A stretch of 64,000 nucleotides of DNA from Yponomeuta sedellus (Eukaryota; Arthropoda; Insecta; Lepidoptera; Yponomeutidae). Under the pieces are notes generated by a model that saw nothing but the letters and a program-made list of their open reading frames with translations, was not told where the DNA came from and did not search any database. Shown here one piece after another: positions 19,036 to 28,389 of this stretch. Within the stretch, counting starts at the first letter, position 1; each line of letters starts with the position of its first letter. The translations under genes and the position numbers were made by a program. The stretch lies in the NCBI GenBank assembly GCA_934045075.1, contig OW203732.1, forward strand, positions 6,551,501 through 6,615,500, written 5' to 3'.

Positions 19036-19965
19036 CTAGACTATAGCCTTTTTATCAATCCAACTGTTTTCACTCTTATGTAAGCCCAACCATTTTACAA
19101 GCAACTTATTACCTTTTCTCCTTAAAACCTTTTCAATTAAATAAACATTAGGATATTTGGTCTTTTGTAGTTCTTGCTCGTAAAAACAACCTAAAATTGA
19201 TTGATGTCGTAGATCTTCTATATCATAAGTTATAGGGTTCGTTTTGTTTATTTTCTTTATGGTAAATATTTCAGTAGACCAATTGGGAGTATACCCCTTT
19301 TGAAATTCACCTTTGTACTTGCTGATCCTAACGTAGTCACCAACATTACATTTAGGTTTTCTGGTTTTAAGGGCACTGCTATGGAATTTATTAATATTAT
19401 TCATAACATTATCTTCATTCAGTTTACTTACATCTTTAGGCTTATGTTTAATTATACGATGTTTTGTACTATTGTAAGATTTAACAACACTTTGTAATGG
19501 CTTACCAATCCATTTGTAACTACCTTGGAGATGAAATAATTTAAATAATTTCGTTTTCAACGTTCTAATTAATCTCTCTACTATCGAAGCTTTTTTAACG
19601 GAGTAAGTAGAATAATGATTAATTTTGTAAGAATTCATTATTTTTTTAAATTCATCGTTGTAAAATTCGGTTCCCATGTCAGTCTGTAAATTACTAGGAC
19701 ATCTTCCACTTTTTTGCAAAATACTTTCAAATGCATGAGATGATTCGGTTTTAGTCTTTGTTTTTAACGGTATAGCCCACGCATACTTTGAAAAACAGTC
19801 TATTACAATCAGAATAAACTTAAATCCATTATTGTGTATCTTCAATGAAATTAAGTCGATAAGATCTGCTTGCCACAAATCATCTATACCTTTAAGATGA
19901 ACAGAACGTCGTAGGAAATTTTTTCTTGCATTTTTATGAATTTCATTAACCACTTGTTTCTTCAT
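19036..19965 (-). CDS. int: Retroviral-type integrase with C-terminal chromodomain
   Basis: 309 aa. The DDE core residues are D34 (LWQADLIDL), D96 (LQTDMGTEF) and E130 (ASIVERLIRTLK). A further region has the GDYVRISKYKGEFQKGY SH3-like stretch (about 222-240). The last ~38 residues form a chromodomain (VYLIEKVLRRKG...LLVKWLGL...SWI). It joins the TIR ends to host DNA with 6-bp staggering, consistent with the CGCAAT duplication. The chromodomain probably guides it to modified histones. ATG 19965 follows an in-frame TGA two codons upstream, so the start is firm. No separate N-terminal zinc finger is visible. Confidence 0.93.
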   Translation of the reverse strand: MKKQVVNEIHKNARKNFLRRSVHLKGIDDLWQADLIDLISLKIHNNGFKFILIVIDCFSKYAWAIPLKTKTKTESSHAFESILQKSGRCPSNLQTDMGTEFYNDEFKKIMNSYKINHYSTYSVKKASIVERLIRTLKTKLFKLFHLQGSYKWIGKPLQSVVKSYNSTKHRIIKHKPKDVSKLNEDNVMNNINKFHSSALKTRKPKCNVGDYVRISKYKGEFQKGYTPNWSTEIFTIKKINKTNPITYDIEDLRHQSILGCFYEQELQKTKYPNVYLIEKVLRRKGNKLLVKWLGLHKSENSWIDKKAIV

Positions 19966-20071
19966 TTTTCAGTCTATTTCTAGTGAATATTCATAATTTC
20001 TAAAGGAGGTATGTTAACAGCTATGTTTCTGTTTATAAAATGTAGCAAACTTGTATGTCCTTTCTATTTAT
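19966..20071. promoter_or_regulatory. Spacer upstream of integrase
   Basis: About 100 bp, AT-rich, the longest gap but one in the minus-strand block; a promoter for the integrase group could sit here. No clear TATA box. Confidence 0.25.
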
Positions 20072-20428
20072 TTACTTGTTCATATCTCTCAATGATATTA
20101 TATGATCTTTAACAATGTTATTCACTTCAATTTTCGAACATTTATTTTCTAATTCTTTCTGCAACGCTTGCAATTGAGTCCTTAAAATCCTAAGGTCTGC
20201 AAGAATGTCTTGTTTTTTACAACATTTTTCAATGTTTTGGTCAACATACTCTTTACTTACAGCTTCATCTCCATCTACAGCCCATATCAATCCTTTTAAT
20301 CTACTCTGTTTTAAATCATAATTTCCGGAATCATTTTGAAGCAGCAATTTGTTTAAAGGTGTAATTTCAAATGAATCCAACAAACGTAATCGTTTATGTA
20401 CATGATGACCAAATTTATCGATGTTCAT
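20072..20428 (-). CDS. Small coiled-coil protein, unknown
   Basis: 118 aa from the first ATG (20428). The N-terminus reads MNIDKFGHHVHKRLR, the middle contains SRLKGLIWAVDGDEAVSKEYV, and residues about 70-100 show heptad-spaced Leu/Ile (DILADLRILRTQLQALQKELE), predicting a coiled coil. It could trimerise as a fibre or spike-like virion part or act as a scaffold; this is inference from the coiled coil and the neighbourhood. No domain is recognised. Confidence 0.7.
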   Translation of the reverse strand: MNIDKFGHHVHKRLRLLDSFEITPLNKLLLQNDSGNYDLKQSRLKGLIWAVDGDEAVSKEYVDQNIEKCCKKQDILADLRILRTQLQALQKELENKCSKIEVNNIVKDHIISLRDMNK

Positions 20429-20491
20429 CTTGCAAAGGAAACGAAGGTTAGAGTTATAATAAAACAAAAAATACTTTACACAACTATTTAT

Positions 20492-21175
20492 TCAATCAAT
20501 ATAACCACGTTTCTTACATTCAGCTGTGATAAACGTAATATCATTATCTAGTCCAGTGTGACCAGCTTCTTTTGTGGCTATCAATAATTCCAAAGTTTTC
20601 ACTAATTCATTCTGTTGCTCCAAAGCCCAATCCATATTTTTATTAGGTTCTTTTATCAATTGCATATTTTTTCCTTTTTCGTGCAATAATGGTTTTACAA
20701 CTTGTAAATATTTAAATCCTCTGCTTCTTTTGATTGATTTCTTAGGATCATATCTGCATCGGTGAGCATTTGTGTCCATTAATATGGTCTTGTAATTCTG
20801 TTTATCACTTTCTGTAACAGTACTTAAATCAGGTCTTTTTTTGTAGAGTAATTCAACAAGACCACTAGTTTTCTTATAAGAATTTCTTGCTATATACAGC
20901 ATGTTATCTCTTATAAAAAGTGGTACTGACCCAATCATAGGTTTTCCTTTTTCCATTCTTACCCCGTAAGGTACATTATTTAATAATACCGGTGACTTTT
21001 CCTTTATATTATTTTTGATACATTGATCAAGTTCTAAATCACTGAGAACCTGCTTATTAGTCATATGTTCCAATATTTGTTTCGATGTGTTCGGTGAAGA
21101 AGCACTAGTTTCACTTAGATTTCTTTTCTTGGCTTGTGTAGACTGCAGCGTAACTGCTATAGCAGAATTGTTCAT
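20492..21175 (-). CDS. DUF8207-like protein, copy 1
   Basis: 227 aa. A disordered Ser/Thr/Lys-rich N-terminus (1-60) is followed by the domain from about 67: NVPYGVRMEKGKPMIGSVPL, SYKKTSGLVELLYKK, LMDTNAHR and FKYLQVVKPL, ending TKEAGHTGLDNDITFI. The same blocks occur in order in the neighbouring 321-aa protein. The domain is one I associate with DUF8207 proteins of insect and cnidarian genomes; function is unknown. The neighbours suggest a virion core or DNA-binding role. Confidence 0.75.
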   Translation of the reverse strand: MNNSAIAVTLQSTQAKKRNLSETSASSPNTSKQILEHMTNKQVLSDLELDQCIKNNIKEKSPVLLNNVPYGVRMEKGKPMIGSVPLFIRDNMLYIARNSYKKTSGLVELLYKKRPDLSTVTESDKQNYKTILMDTNAHRCRYDPKKSIKRSRGFKYLQVVKPLLHEKGKNMQLIKEPNKNMDWALEQQNELVKTLELLIATKEAGHTGLDNDITFITAECKKRGYID

Positions 21176-21398
21176 TATAGCGAAGGTTACTTGGTTACTT
21201 AGTTACTGAAGAACTAAATGGACGAATCTCTAAGAACTCGTCGTTTTATACGCGTAAAATATGGAAAGTAAGCAAAAAAAATAATAACAATAAGAATTAC
21301 ATAAAATTAGGCTTTATTTTATTTATGTAAGTATTTTATTCGCACTAGTTGAAAATAAAAATATATTACTCTGATCTGCATCTAGTTATAAATATATT
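21176..21398. other. Spacer between the DUF8207 paralogues
   Basis: About 220 bp, very AT-rich. The largest spacer in the minus-strand block, so a likely place for a promoter and/or poly(A) site. Confidence 0.3.
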
Positions 21399-22364
21399 CT
21401 AATTCAATAAACCATATTCATTCAGTTCCTCTATAATTGACAGTATTTCATTATCAAGTCCAGTGTTACCAGCATCGCGTGATGCAATCAATAGTCGTAA
21501 CCTTTCCACTAACTCATTTGGATCATCCCAATAAATATAGTCCACATTTCTCTTCCACTTTTTTAATGTTGGCAATCCTGAACCTGTAGGAAGTTTTTCC
21601 GGAGTTTTGACAAAGTGAGGTTTTACGAATTCCAAATATTTTTTCCCTTTATTACTTTTTATTGGTTTACTTGGATCATTATCTCTTCTATGCACGTTTG
21701 TCTCCAAAAGCATTGACTTGTAGTTAAGTTTATCTTTCTCAGTTATTAATGCTGAATCCGGTGATCGTTTTGTTATTAATTCCATCAAACCAGGAGTTTT
21801 GTGGTAGTTGTGTTTTCCTATCATAATGTTTTTATCTGTGATAGATACTGTTACTGACCCCATCATAATTTTACCCTGAACATGACTAATACCAAAAGGA
21901 ACGTTTTTAATGTATTCTGATGATAACGACCATGAGGAACAATCAGGATCACTGCTGACTGCTGAATGTTCTGATATATTTTTGTCACCTATGTAAGTGT
22001 TTTGTTTGTCATATTCTTTATCAGAAATTCCGTCATCTGATTCCACTGAGGGATCTACACTTTGAGAAGGAGTTTGAAAATTATCAGATTTTCTATTCCT
22101 TTTCATCGTTTCATCTAAAGTACTCCAATCATATGGTTCATCTTCATTATAATCCTGAGGTAAGTCTTTAATATTTTCTTTCGGTATAGGTTTTATATTT
22201 TCTTTATGTTTGACTGCTTCACTTATTTGATTGAGGGGATTGATAACTGGTTTAAAAATATTTTCTAGAGATTTTTCGTGATCGGATTCAATACATCGCA
22301 TTTTCTTGAATTTCTTCTTCACTGCATCTGCAGCAAGAACAATTTGTTTTAATTGTTTATCCAT
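21399..22364 (-). CDS. DUF8207-like protein, copy 2 (long form)
   Basis: 321 aa from the first ATG (22364). A long charged N-terminal half (basic 1-22, acidic/Ser-rich 70-145) precedes the same domain as the neighbouring gene: NVPFGISHVQGKIMMGSV, NYHKTPGLMELITK, LLETNVHR, KKYLEFVKPH and SRDAGNTGLDNEILSI. Two diverged tandem copies suggest duplication followed by specialisation, the long copy having gained or kept an extended tail. Also contains a GSGLPTLKKWKR segment that could be a basic binding loop. Confidence 0.78.
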   Translation of the reverse strand: MDKQLKQIVLAADAVKKKFKKMRCIESDHEKSLENIFKPVINPLNQISEAVKHKENIKPIPKENIKDLPQDYNEDEPYDWSTLDETMKRNRKSDNFQTPSQSVDPSVESDDGISDKEYDKQNTYIGDKNISEHSAVSSDPDCSSWSLSSEYIKNVPFGISHVQGKIMMGSVTVSITDKNIMIGKHNYHKTPGLMELITKRSPDSALITEKDKLNYKSMLLETNVHRRDNDPSKPIKSNKGKKYLEFVKPHFVKTPEKLPTGSGLPTLKKWKRNVDYIYWDDPNELVERLRLLIASRDAGNTGLDNEILSIIEELNEYGLLN

Positions 22365-22455
22365 GTTAAATATAATCAATTTTGCTTCTCGTTTTAACAA
22401 GTTTACTGATATGAATGCAAAAGTACCACGTGCTGCATCCTTATATATTTTCTAG

Positions 22456-23148
22456 TTATGAATTAAATACTACGAATGTGTCAAATTGCTTACGATAGCA
22501 ACCTTGGTTTTTCTCACAATCTTTATTTATTACTAAATAGTTGTAAGGCTCACTCCATATTGTTGCACACAATTTCCGAAATTCATGCCAAGACATATCT
22601 GTGCTAACATGTTCATCATATGCGTGACGCAAGTTAATGTCATCTTGTTTGAAGAGAACAATCAGGTTTGCATTATCTCTAACAAGTTGTTTTGGTATTT
22701 TGGTGTAAGTTTGGTTTAAATAAAAGCTATCAATATTTTTGTGTCTACCCATTGCAAAATAATCACGCATGTTGTTTTGATTTTCACATGCAACATCATC
22801 AAATATTATTATAGAATTAGATTTTGCTTCATTTGTACTGAGAACTTGCTGATTTGCATGAAACTTCATGAAAGATACACCTGGTACTAATCTCAAAACA
22901 TTTTCTAGAAAAGCATATTTTGGTTGATGTAAAGTTTTTGAATACACGTAAACGTTTTTATAGCGCAGACCATTTTCATGCAAAAGAAGCCCAATCATTA
23001 GGTTAGTTTTGCCGCAATTAGATGGCCCACAGATTATGCATCTGATAGAATTAGGTAGAAGAGATCCATGACGAAATGTTTGTTGTATATATTCCGTAGG
23101 ACATAACAAGTTGAAACGTAATGTTTTTTTTTGTTTTAAGAATTTCAT
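22456..23148 (-). CDS. FtsK/HerA-type DNA-packaging ATPase
   Basis: 230 aa from ATG 23148. Walker A is GPSNCGKT (44-51). Walker B is IIIFDDV (116-122), with the acidic pair expected of A32-like packaging ATPases. A downstream NQTYTKIP motif (about 148-155) fits the sensor position. It would pump the linear genome into capsids. It is the outermost right-hand gene, about 50 bp inside the right TIR, and presumably first from a minus-strand promoter near the TIR. Confidence 0.92.
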   Translation of the reverse strand: MKFLKQKKTLRFNLLCPTEYIQQTFRHGSLLPNSIRCIICGPSNCGKTNLMIGLLLHENGLRYKNVYVYSKTLHQPKYAFLENVLRLVPGVSFMKFHANQQVLSTNEAKSNSIIIFDDVACENQNNMRDYFAMGRHKNIDSFYLNQTYTKIPKQLVRDNANLIVLFKQDDINLRHAYDEHVSTDMSWHEFRKLCATIWSEPYNYLVINKDCEKNQGCYRKQFDTFVVFNS

Positions 23149-23193
23149 TTGAAACAAGAAGCGTTTTATTTGAGGATCGACCTTAAACTAAAA

Positions 23194-23420
23194 AAAATCT
23201 TTCGTCGTTGCAGTATTTAAGAAAAAAATAATCAAGGTAATACAATGGCTGGAATTTTTTTTGTTTAACTTCATAATTATTATCCGCAACAGGAATTATC
23301 GACTGGACCAACGTAGTTATTGGGCATGTTGGATCGCCTTTTTTTGGCATCGAGTGAACGGCGGAGCCGTGAGCGTGATGTCGAAAAATGGTGAGCCAGA
23401 ATGCCCAATAACTACCTACT
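23194..23420. repeat. Right terminal inverted repeat
   Basis: Reverse complement of the left TIR, ending ACT at 23420. Contains the same internal terminal hairpin. The plus-strand open frame at 23183-23425 is an artefact of the TIR. Confidence 0.93.
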
Positions 23421-23426
23421 CGCAAT
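23421..23426. repeat. Polinton right target-site duplication (CGCAAT)
   Basis: Identical to 6408-6413. Confidence 0.93.
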
Positions 23427-23768
23427 AGTCTGATTTGAGAACGTTGTGGACTGAAAGAGGATGTAGTGACTAGAATTGAGAAAGGAATGTTGCGTTGGTT
23501 TGGACATGTGGAGAGGATGAAGGAAGAAAGATTGACGAAACAAATATATATTGCGAATGTGAGTGGAAGGGCTGGTAAGGGACGTCCCAGACGGACTTAC
23601 ATCGACAAAATAGGGGATGTATTAGCAAAGGGAAAGATAAAAAGTACCCGGAACCGGTGCGCGTGCATGCAACGACTTATGAACGTTGATGAGGCGAAGG
23701 TGATCTGTCAGGATCGAGGCAAGTGGCAGTCCCTGGTCTCTGCCTACCCCTCTGGGATACAGGCGTGA
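23427..23768 (+). pseudogene. RTE-clade LINE, right half and stop
   Basis: Continues the reading frame left at 6413: MLRWFGHVERMKEERLTKQI, GRPRRTYIDKIG, LMNVDEAKVICQDRGKW and a terminal SAYPSGIQA before TGA. One in-frame TGA (23436-23438) breaks it. The 3' UTR is essentially absent; the tetranucleotide tail starts at once, as is usual for RTE elements. Confidence 0.8.
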
Positions 23769-23770
23769 GG

Positions 23771-24121
23771 TTATGTATGTATGTATGTATGTATGTATGT
23801 ATGTATGTATGTATGTATGTATGTATGTATGTATGTATGTATGTATGTATGTATGTATGTATGTATGTATGTATGTATGTATGTATGTATGTATGTATGT
23901 ATGTATGTATGTATGTATGTATGTATGTATGTATGTATGTATGTATGTATGTATGTATGTATGTATGTATGTATGTATGTATGTATGTATGTATGTATGT
24001 ATGTATGTATGTATGTATGTATGTATGTATGTATGTATGTATGTATGTATGTATGTATGTATGTATGTATGTATGTATGTATGTATGTATGTATGTATGC
24101 ATGCATTGTATGTATGTATGT
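23771..24121. repeat. (ATGT)n microsatellite, about 350 bp
   Basis: Pure ATGT units for more than 320 bases, with variation only near the right end (ATGCATGCATTG at about 24097). It grows from the LINE's TATG tail. The roughly 110-160 aa open frames of repeated YIHT or MYVC on either strand are not genes. Confidence 0.97.
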
Positions 24122-24189
24122 TCAACTTCAATCATGACAATTATTTTGAATGAAGAAGTTGAGTTGACCTTCTGTTTTTCCTCTTCATG

Positions 24190-24480
24190 TGAGTAGCAAA
24201 CTTTGGAGCGCGGTCAGCACCCGTCCAAACGCGACAAATCAACCATCCCGACGACACCTTTTTAGGGTTCCGTAGAAAAGAAAGTAACCTTATAGTTACG
24301 CCATTTCCGTCCGTATGTCTTTCCGCGGCGACAGTAAATACTAAAGAGCTGAAATTTGACACAAAATGTACATGTTAACTACGGCGGTAGTAAAGTAGTA
24401 GTAATAGTGAAACAGTAGGATAACATTTAAAAAAATATTTGTCTATATATAAGCCGATATAAGTCTGATATAAGCCGGGT
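24190..24480. mobile_element. Interspersed repeat, unclassified
   Basis: Contains TTTTTAGGGTTCCGTAGAAAA, CCGTCCGTATGTCTTTCCGCG and GAGCTGAAATTTGACAC, a block common in moth genomes. A faint echo of the last block occurs near 53500. The class is not determined. Confidence 0.45.
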
Positions 24481-24499
24481 TTAACTCGGTCCCTTTTCT

Positions 24500-24730
24500 T
24501 CTTCTTATTCAGGCTATATTAGTTGTGCCATCATTGAGGGGTAGTGCCCATAATCCCCACGTTGGGCATGCGGGTTGGGAATCGCAGTTTGGTGGAATTG
24601 TACTGCAGGCGGCGCTGCTGCCCACCCCCCGGTTTGTGTCCCTTAGTCGCCTTTTACGACACCCGCGGGAAGAATTTGGGTAGGTGCTATTCTGTTGGCC
24701 GACACACACAGCCATTACGATGGAGAGTAC
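24500..24730 (+). mobile_element. Repeat C copy
   Basis: Blocks in order: CTTCTTATTCAGGCTATATTAG, GGGTAGTGCCCATAATCCCC, GGCATGCGGGTTGGGAATCGC, CCCCCGGTTTGTGTCCCTTAG, GACACCCGCGGGAAGAATTT. The same order is seen at 44500 (inverted), 57905, 61675 and 63055. Unclassified; apparent frames are shared by-products. Confidence 0.65.
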
Positions 24731-24764
24731 AGTGGTATCCCAGCGGAAGAACGTTTCTCAATCG

Positions 24765-24960
24765 CAAGACCATTTTTTCAAATCACGGCATGAACAGTCT
24801 ATTTATCCTTACTTGTCCATTTTAGTAAATAATATTCCACCGGTAAAGTATGTATGACTTTAAAAACCGGTTCGAGTCCCGGCGTGTGTGGAATTTAAAG
24901 CCTCTAAATAGGTATTTAGAAATTGTCCTTAGCACGGGTTAGTGCATTAAAAAAAGAATA
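24765..24960 (+). mobile_element. Junction of an interspersed repeat and a truncated SINE-A
   Basis: Up to 24855 this matches (inverted) the repeat near 4465. It then switches to a SINE-A 3' half beginning GGTTCGAGTCCCGGCG and CCTCTAAATAGG, ending CACGGGTTAGTGCATTAAAA. Confidence 0.6.
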
Positions 24961-25510
24961 TTAACATCAAAATTTCTTCGCTAACATAATTGCAAGCAAC
25001 ATGTAGCAATTCATGAATAGCCCCCCAAGTGTGAGTTGGACTCAATATTTTTTTTACCAAAGCACAGTCTACTCGGAAATCTATTAAAAAAATATATGTC
25101 TGAGAGACTGACCAGTTATAATATTATTTTAAAAATAGTTCCGATTAAAATAGGTATTACGTTCCAATTTCGAAATATCCTTCCAGATTTTTGGTGAGCT
25201 AAATCAAATTAGCGTGTCTCATTAAAAATGTGTAAAACAAAATTGAAACAGGCTCGCCTCGGCGTGTTTATCACATCATTACAGGTAGTGAGTCTTGGAT
25301 TTATCAGTACGATTAAGAAAAGAGGCCCCTCGATGGTTTGGATGTTTCAAATCAAAAGCGGGGCAAAAGTGTTTAGAAAACTGGTTCAGAGGCAATAAAC
25401 TTTGTACAGAGGTTGGTGGAGAGTATTTTCAAAAATTGCTAATAATATATATTTACGTATAGAACAAATTATTAAATTGCGCAAAATTTCTGATTATCTC
25501 ACGTTTATAT
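24961..25510. other. Gene-free stretch
   Basis: AT-rich; nothing recognised. Confidence 0.55.
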
Positions 25511-25514
25511 TATG

Positions 25515-25765
25515 GTATATGTAGCGGTAGAAGGCCGGCCTCACATATGAGAGGTCGTAAGTTCGAATCCCAATTTGTCCCATTGACTTTTTGGTGTAAG
25601 TTACATACATGTGTGAAGTTGTACCACAACACTCGCTAACCACGTGAGATAACCCGAGTCTCTGAGGTGGTCACATACATGAGCATTTAAAATTACCAAT
25701 CCGCGATGGGCACGCGTGTTAATTAAGGTGCCCTGCTGTGGGACGAAGGCATGTAAACCAGTTTA
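25515..25765 (+). mobile_element. SINE-B, near full length
   Basis: A tRNA-like head (A-box TGTAGCGGTAGAAGGCC; B-box GGTCGTAAGTTCGAATCCC), then AAGTTACATACATGTGTGAAG, CACTCGCTAACCACGTGAG and the tail block ATCCGCGATGGGCACGCGTG and CCTGCTGTGGGAC. Confidence 0.7.
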
Positions 25766-26330
25766 CGAAACTAGTATACGAAACCCTTGCTATACGATTT
25801 CTAACTCGGAATTGGTTAGTTTTTTTTTATTGATTTTTACAGTTTGCCAGTCAGCGTTTGGGTAAAACAAGTACGTACGTGATCGCATAGAACCAATCTC
25901 TCTATGGCTGGATGCTCTGAAAGTTTCCGCTTTGAAATTTAGTTTTGGTTGTTTTGCTACCGTGTTGTTGCGCATACAAATTTGAGTATAGAACGAATAT
26001 AATATTCATAAATACGAGTTAATCTCAAAATGTTTAACAAACTAGCCAGCACGATTCCATGAAAAAGTCTAACGGGAATTTGTTTGACAAATTTTATGAA
26101 CTTAGAAATTGAAATGATTGTAGAAATAAAAATAAAAAAAATATTGTGATACCTGGAATTTCAAAAATTGGGGTTCACCATGGGTTCTTAAAAGACCAGA
26201 TTATTTAAAGAATTAATAAAGTCAGCTGAAATAAATATCGTTAATAATCTGTGCCAATAATATTGATCTTTCCTTGTTGAAAAATAATTTCAATTCATTC
26301 CTTACATAAGTGTTTTCTCTCAACTCCCTA
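25766..26330. other. Gene-free stretch
   Basis: The minus-strand open frame 25790-25975 has no recognisable domain and weak coding character. Otherwise AT-rich. Confidence 0.5.
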
Positions 26331-26334
26331 TATA

Positions 26335-26475
26335 AAGCAGCCTATTAAACGTCCCACTATAGGGCACATACCTTCTACCAAAGAGAGTATGGCCTTAATA
26401 ACCAAGCGTGCCCACCGCGGATTAGCAGTTTAAGCGCTGAGGCATGTGAACACTCTTTGGCACTCAAGTTTTCCT
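26335..26475 (-). mobile_element. SINE-B tail fragment
   Basis: CTATAGGGCACATACCTTCT, GAGAGTATGGCCTTAATAAC and GTGCCCACCGCGGATT are the complement of the SINE-B tail. Confidence 0.6.
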
Positions 26476-26954
26476 TAACATAATATGTTAACATATAAGG
26501 ATATTATCCTTCCTTAATTACATCGAATTTTATCAGATATTTTTCTTGAGTCAAACCTCGCATGTTTACACTGTAACTTAAATAGTAGCAACAGCAAACT
26601 TTCCTCATGCATAGACTTACAAATTAAACACAATGAAACAGTGCTGTAGACGAGGAGTTTGCGGACTTGGCAAAATGAATGTAGGAGCCAGCGGTCATAA
26701 TAAACGACTAACTGTCACGGATCGGCGCCTGATTCTGAGAGCTGAGGACAGTTTAGATTATAGTAACTATGACTACGTAACTGCGTAACGTTACTATGCT
26801 TATAAATGTTATGAGCTACGTAATTGTACCTACTTAGGTGTCATACAACTGCGTAATTTAACTAAAGCATATTCGTAAAATTGTAACAGCAATACTCGCA
26901 GCCGCGAAAGAAATCATCGTGAGGAAACCTGCGTAGCTGAGGTGTTACAAACCA

Positions 26955-26988
26955 CGATGGTCTCTCTTTCTCTCTCTCTCTCTCTCAA
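26955..26988. repeat. (CT)n run
   Basis: Short CT dinucleotide tract, in the position where SINE-B copies have CTCTCTCTCTGAGAG, so probably expanded from that block. Confidence 0.8.
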
Positions 26989-27165
26989 CGGTTTTAACCA
27001 TTATTATTTATTAGGTAGAGTTTTAAAATGTATAGGAATTACAACAAAGGATCCTCTCCCGAATTGTCCAGTACAGACAATTTAGTTAGAACAAGTCTTA
27101 CTTTTTCACAAGTACATAATATATTGCTTAGAAATTATTGTTATCTTGTCTTAAGTAGAGGCTCT

Positions 27166-27380
27166 TATAATGAGCTGTTTTCAGCACAAATCCCAAAAGC
27201 ATTTCATAGATGGCGCGTATAGGCGTAAACATATAAGAACACGGGACACGTCCATCTAATTTTGCTTTGCACCGATTAATTTTGACAGCCGTATTTCGGT
27301 TCTTCTATGGCCACGCCTATCAGCGCCATCTATGAATTTCTTTGAAAATTTGTGCTGAAGACGGCTCATTGTAAGATTTT
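27166..27380. mobile_element. Foldback element, about 215 bp
   Basis: The left arm (TCTTATAATGAGCTGTTTTC, CAGCACAAAT, CATAGATGGCGCGTATAGGCG) returns inverted on the right (ACGCCTATCAGCGCCATCTATG, ATTTGTGCTGAAGACGGCTC, ATTGTAAGA). Arms of about 64 bp are roughly 80-85% matched. Non-coding MITE-like. Confidence 0.7.
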
Positions 27381-27609
27381 TTAGTTGGCCATTTTTAGAA
27401 TAAATAATAAAAATAAATTTAATTTCAATTAATAATCAGTATCTTTAAGTTCATATAAAGTAATTTGTTTATAAATTTAATTTTAACTTCAATTACTAAT
27501 AATCAATATTGTTGACTTTATATAAAAATAATTGGTTTGTCTATTTTGGAACGTAACTTCATAATTAACTTTTGTAATTTTTGCCGAGGGTAGTAAACTA
27601 ACCGTTAAT

Positions 27610-27780
27610 GATTTCTAAAAGACACCTGTCACCTCAGTCATCCGGGACCACGGCACCTGAAAAAGTGCCGAAACGTTGGAAAATTGTAAAAAATGTAATA
27701 AACGAGCATAAATCCGTATAAAAACAGTTTTAATTATGTCTACTGCTCGTGTTAACCTTAGAAAATACTATAAAGACCAG
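27610..27780 (+). mobile_element. Repeat P copy
   Basis: Carries AAAGTGCCGAAACGTTGG, AATAAACGAGCATAAATCCG, AAAACAGTTTTAATTATGTC and TGCTCGTGTTAACCTTAG, the blocks seen at 1385-1890 and 43341-43560. Confidence 0.6.
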
Positions 27781-27825
27781 TACTTAAAAAGATTTGTCAA
27801 AACTTCATATTTTGTATTAAAACAA

Positions 27826-27938
27826 ATTGCATGCATGCAACGACTTATGAACGTCGATGAAGCGAAGGTGATGTGTCAGGATCGTGGCAAATGGCAGTCG
27901 CTGGTCTCTGCCTACCCCTCTGGGATACAGGCGTGAGG
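27826..27938 (+). mobile_element. RTE-type LINE 3' end fragment
   Basis: Starts GCATGCATGCAACGACTTATG and runs to the terminal TGA after SAYPSGIQA. It lacks the tetranucleotide tail; instead GGTGATTTT follows. Confidence 0.72.
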
Positions 27939-28119
27939 TGATTTTATGTTAAATTTTGCAATTATGTATTTTTATAGAGGGCCTGGTAGTAATTATTATC
28001 TAACCGAGATAGATAAGATATGACTCAAATGCCCTTAAAGTAGGGGACATATCTTTCCTCCCATCACCCAGAGCCCTTTTTCATAACGCTAAAATTCGAT
28101 GTTTTTCATGTTCTGTACA

Positions 28120-28320
28120 TTAACTCACAGATTCAGAAGTAAGAAGACTTTGTTTACGTAATAGACATGGAACTATGTTTGTAGCTGGGGACAAAAACCC
28201 CAGGTCTTGGATGTTTACATGTTTGTGATGTCGCTGTTTCTGGTTCCCACGACACGGGGTATCATAGTGTGGGGCCAGAAGCGCGTATGTGCCTGTATAT
28301 AATGTTAATGTTATAAAACG
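28120..28320 (+). mobile_element. SINE-D fragment
   Basis: CCCCAGGTCTTGGATGTTTA, CATGTTTGTGATGTCG and TGGTTCCCACGACACGGGGT are shared with 35745-35965 and with the right edge of the window (63885-64000), there on the other strand. Confidence 0.6.
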
Positions 28321-28389
28321 TGGCCCAGAATAGTCCTTCAAATTCATCACCAGGCGGCGTGAACTTCGCTGACCGGTACGTTGCAACTT

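Larger units (their letters stand above)
6414..23420. mobile_element. Intact Polinton/Maverick (adintovirus-like), 17,007 bp
   Basis: Bounded by 6-bp TSDs and long TIRs (6414-6650 and about 23194-23420). It encodes a protein-primed family B DNA polymerase, chromodomain integrase, packaging ATPase, adenain-like protease, probable penton and major capsid proteins, a phospholipase A2-domain protein, two DUF8207-like paralogues and several unknowns. Plus-strand genes occupy 9.0-15.2 kb; minus-strand genes occupy 15.4-23.1 kb and converge on 15.23-15.40 kb. All single-exon genes are uninterrupted, and the spliced gene keeps consistent splice phases. Length, gene content and TSD fit the family well. 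The phospholipase/pX-like protein points to the adintovirus end of the group. It could be an integrated virus or a vertically inherited transposon; sequence alone cannot separate these. Confidence 0.95.

Noticed and set aside
23622..24196. Long open frames of repeated YIHT or MYVC on both strands
   Set aside because: They are translations of the (ATGT)n microsatellite in different frames; no independent coding signal.
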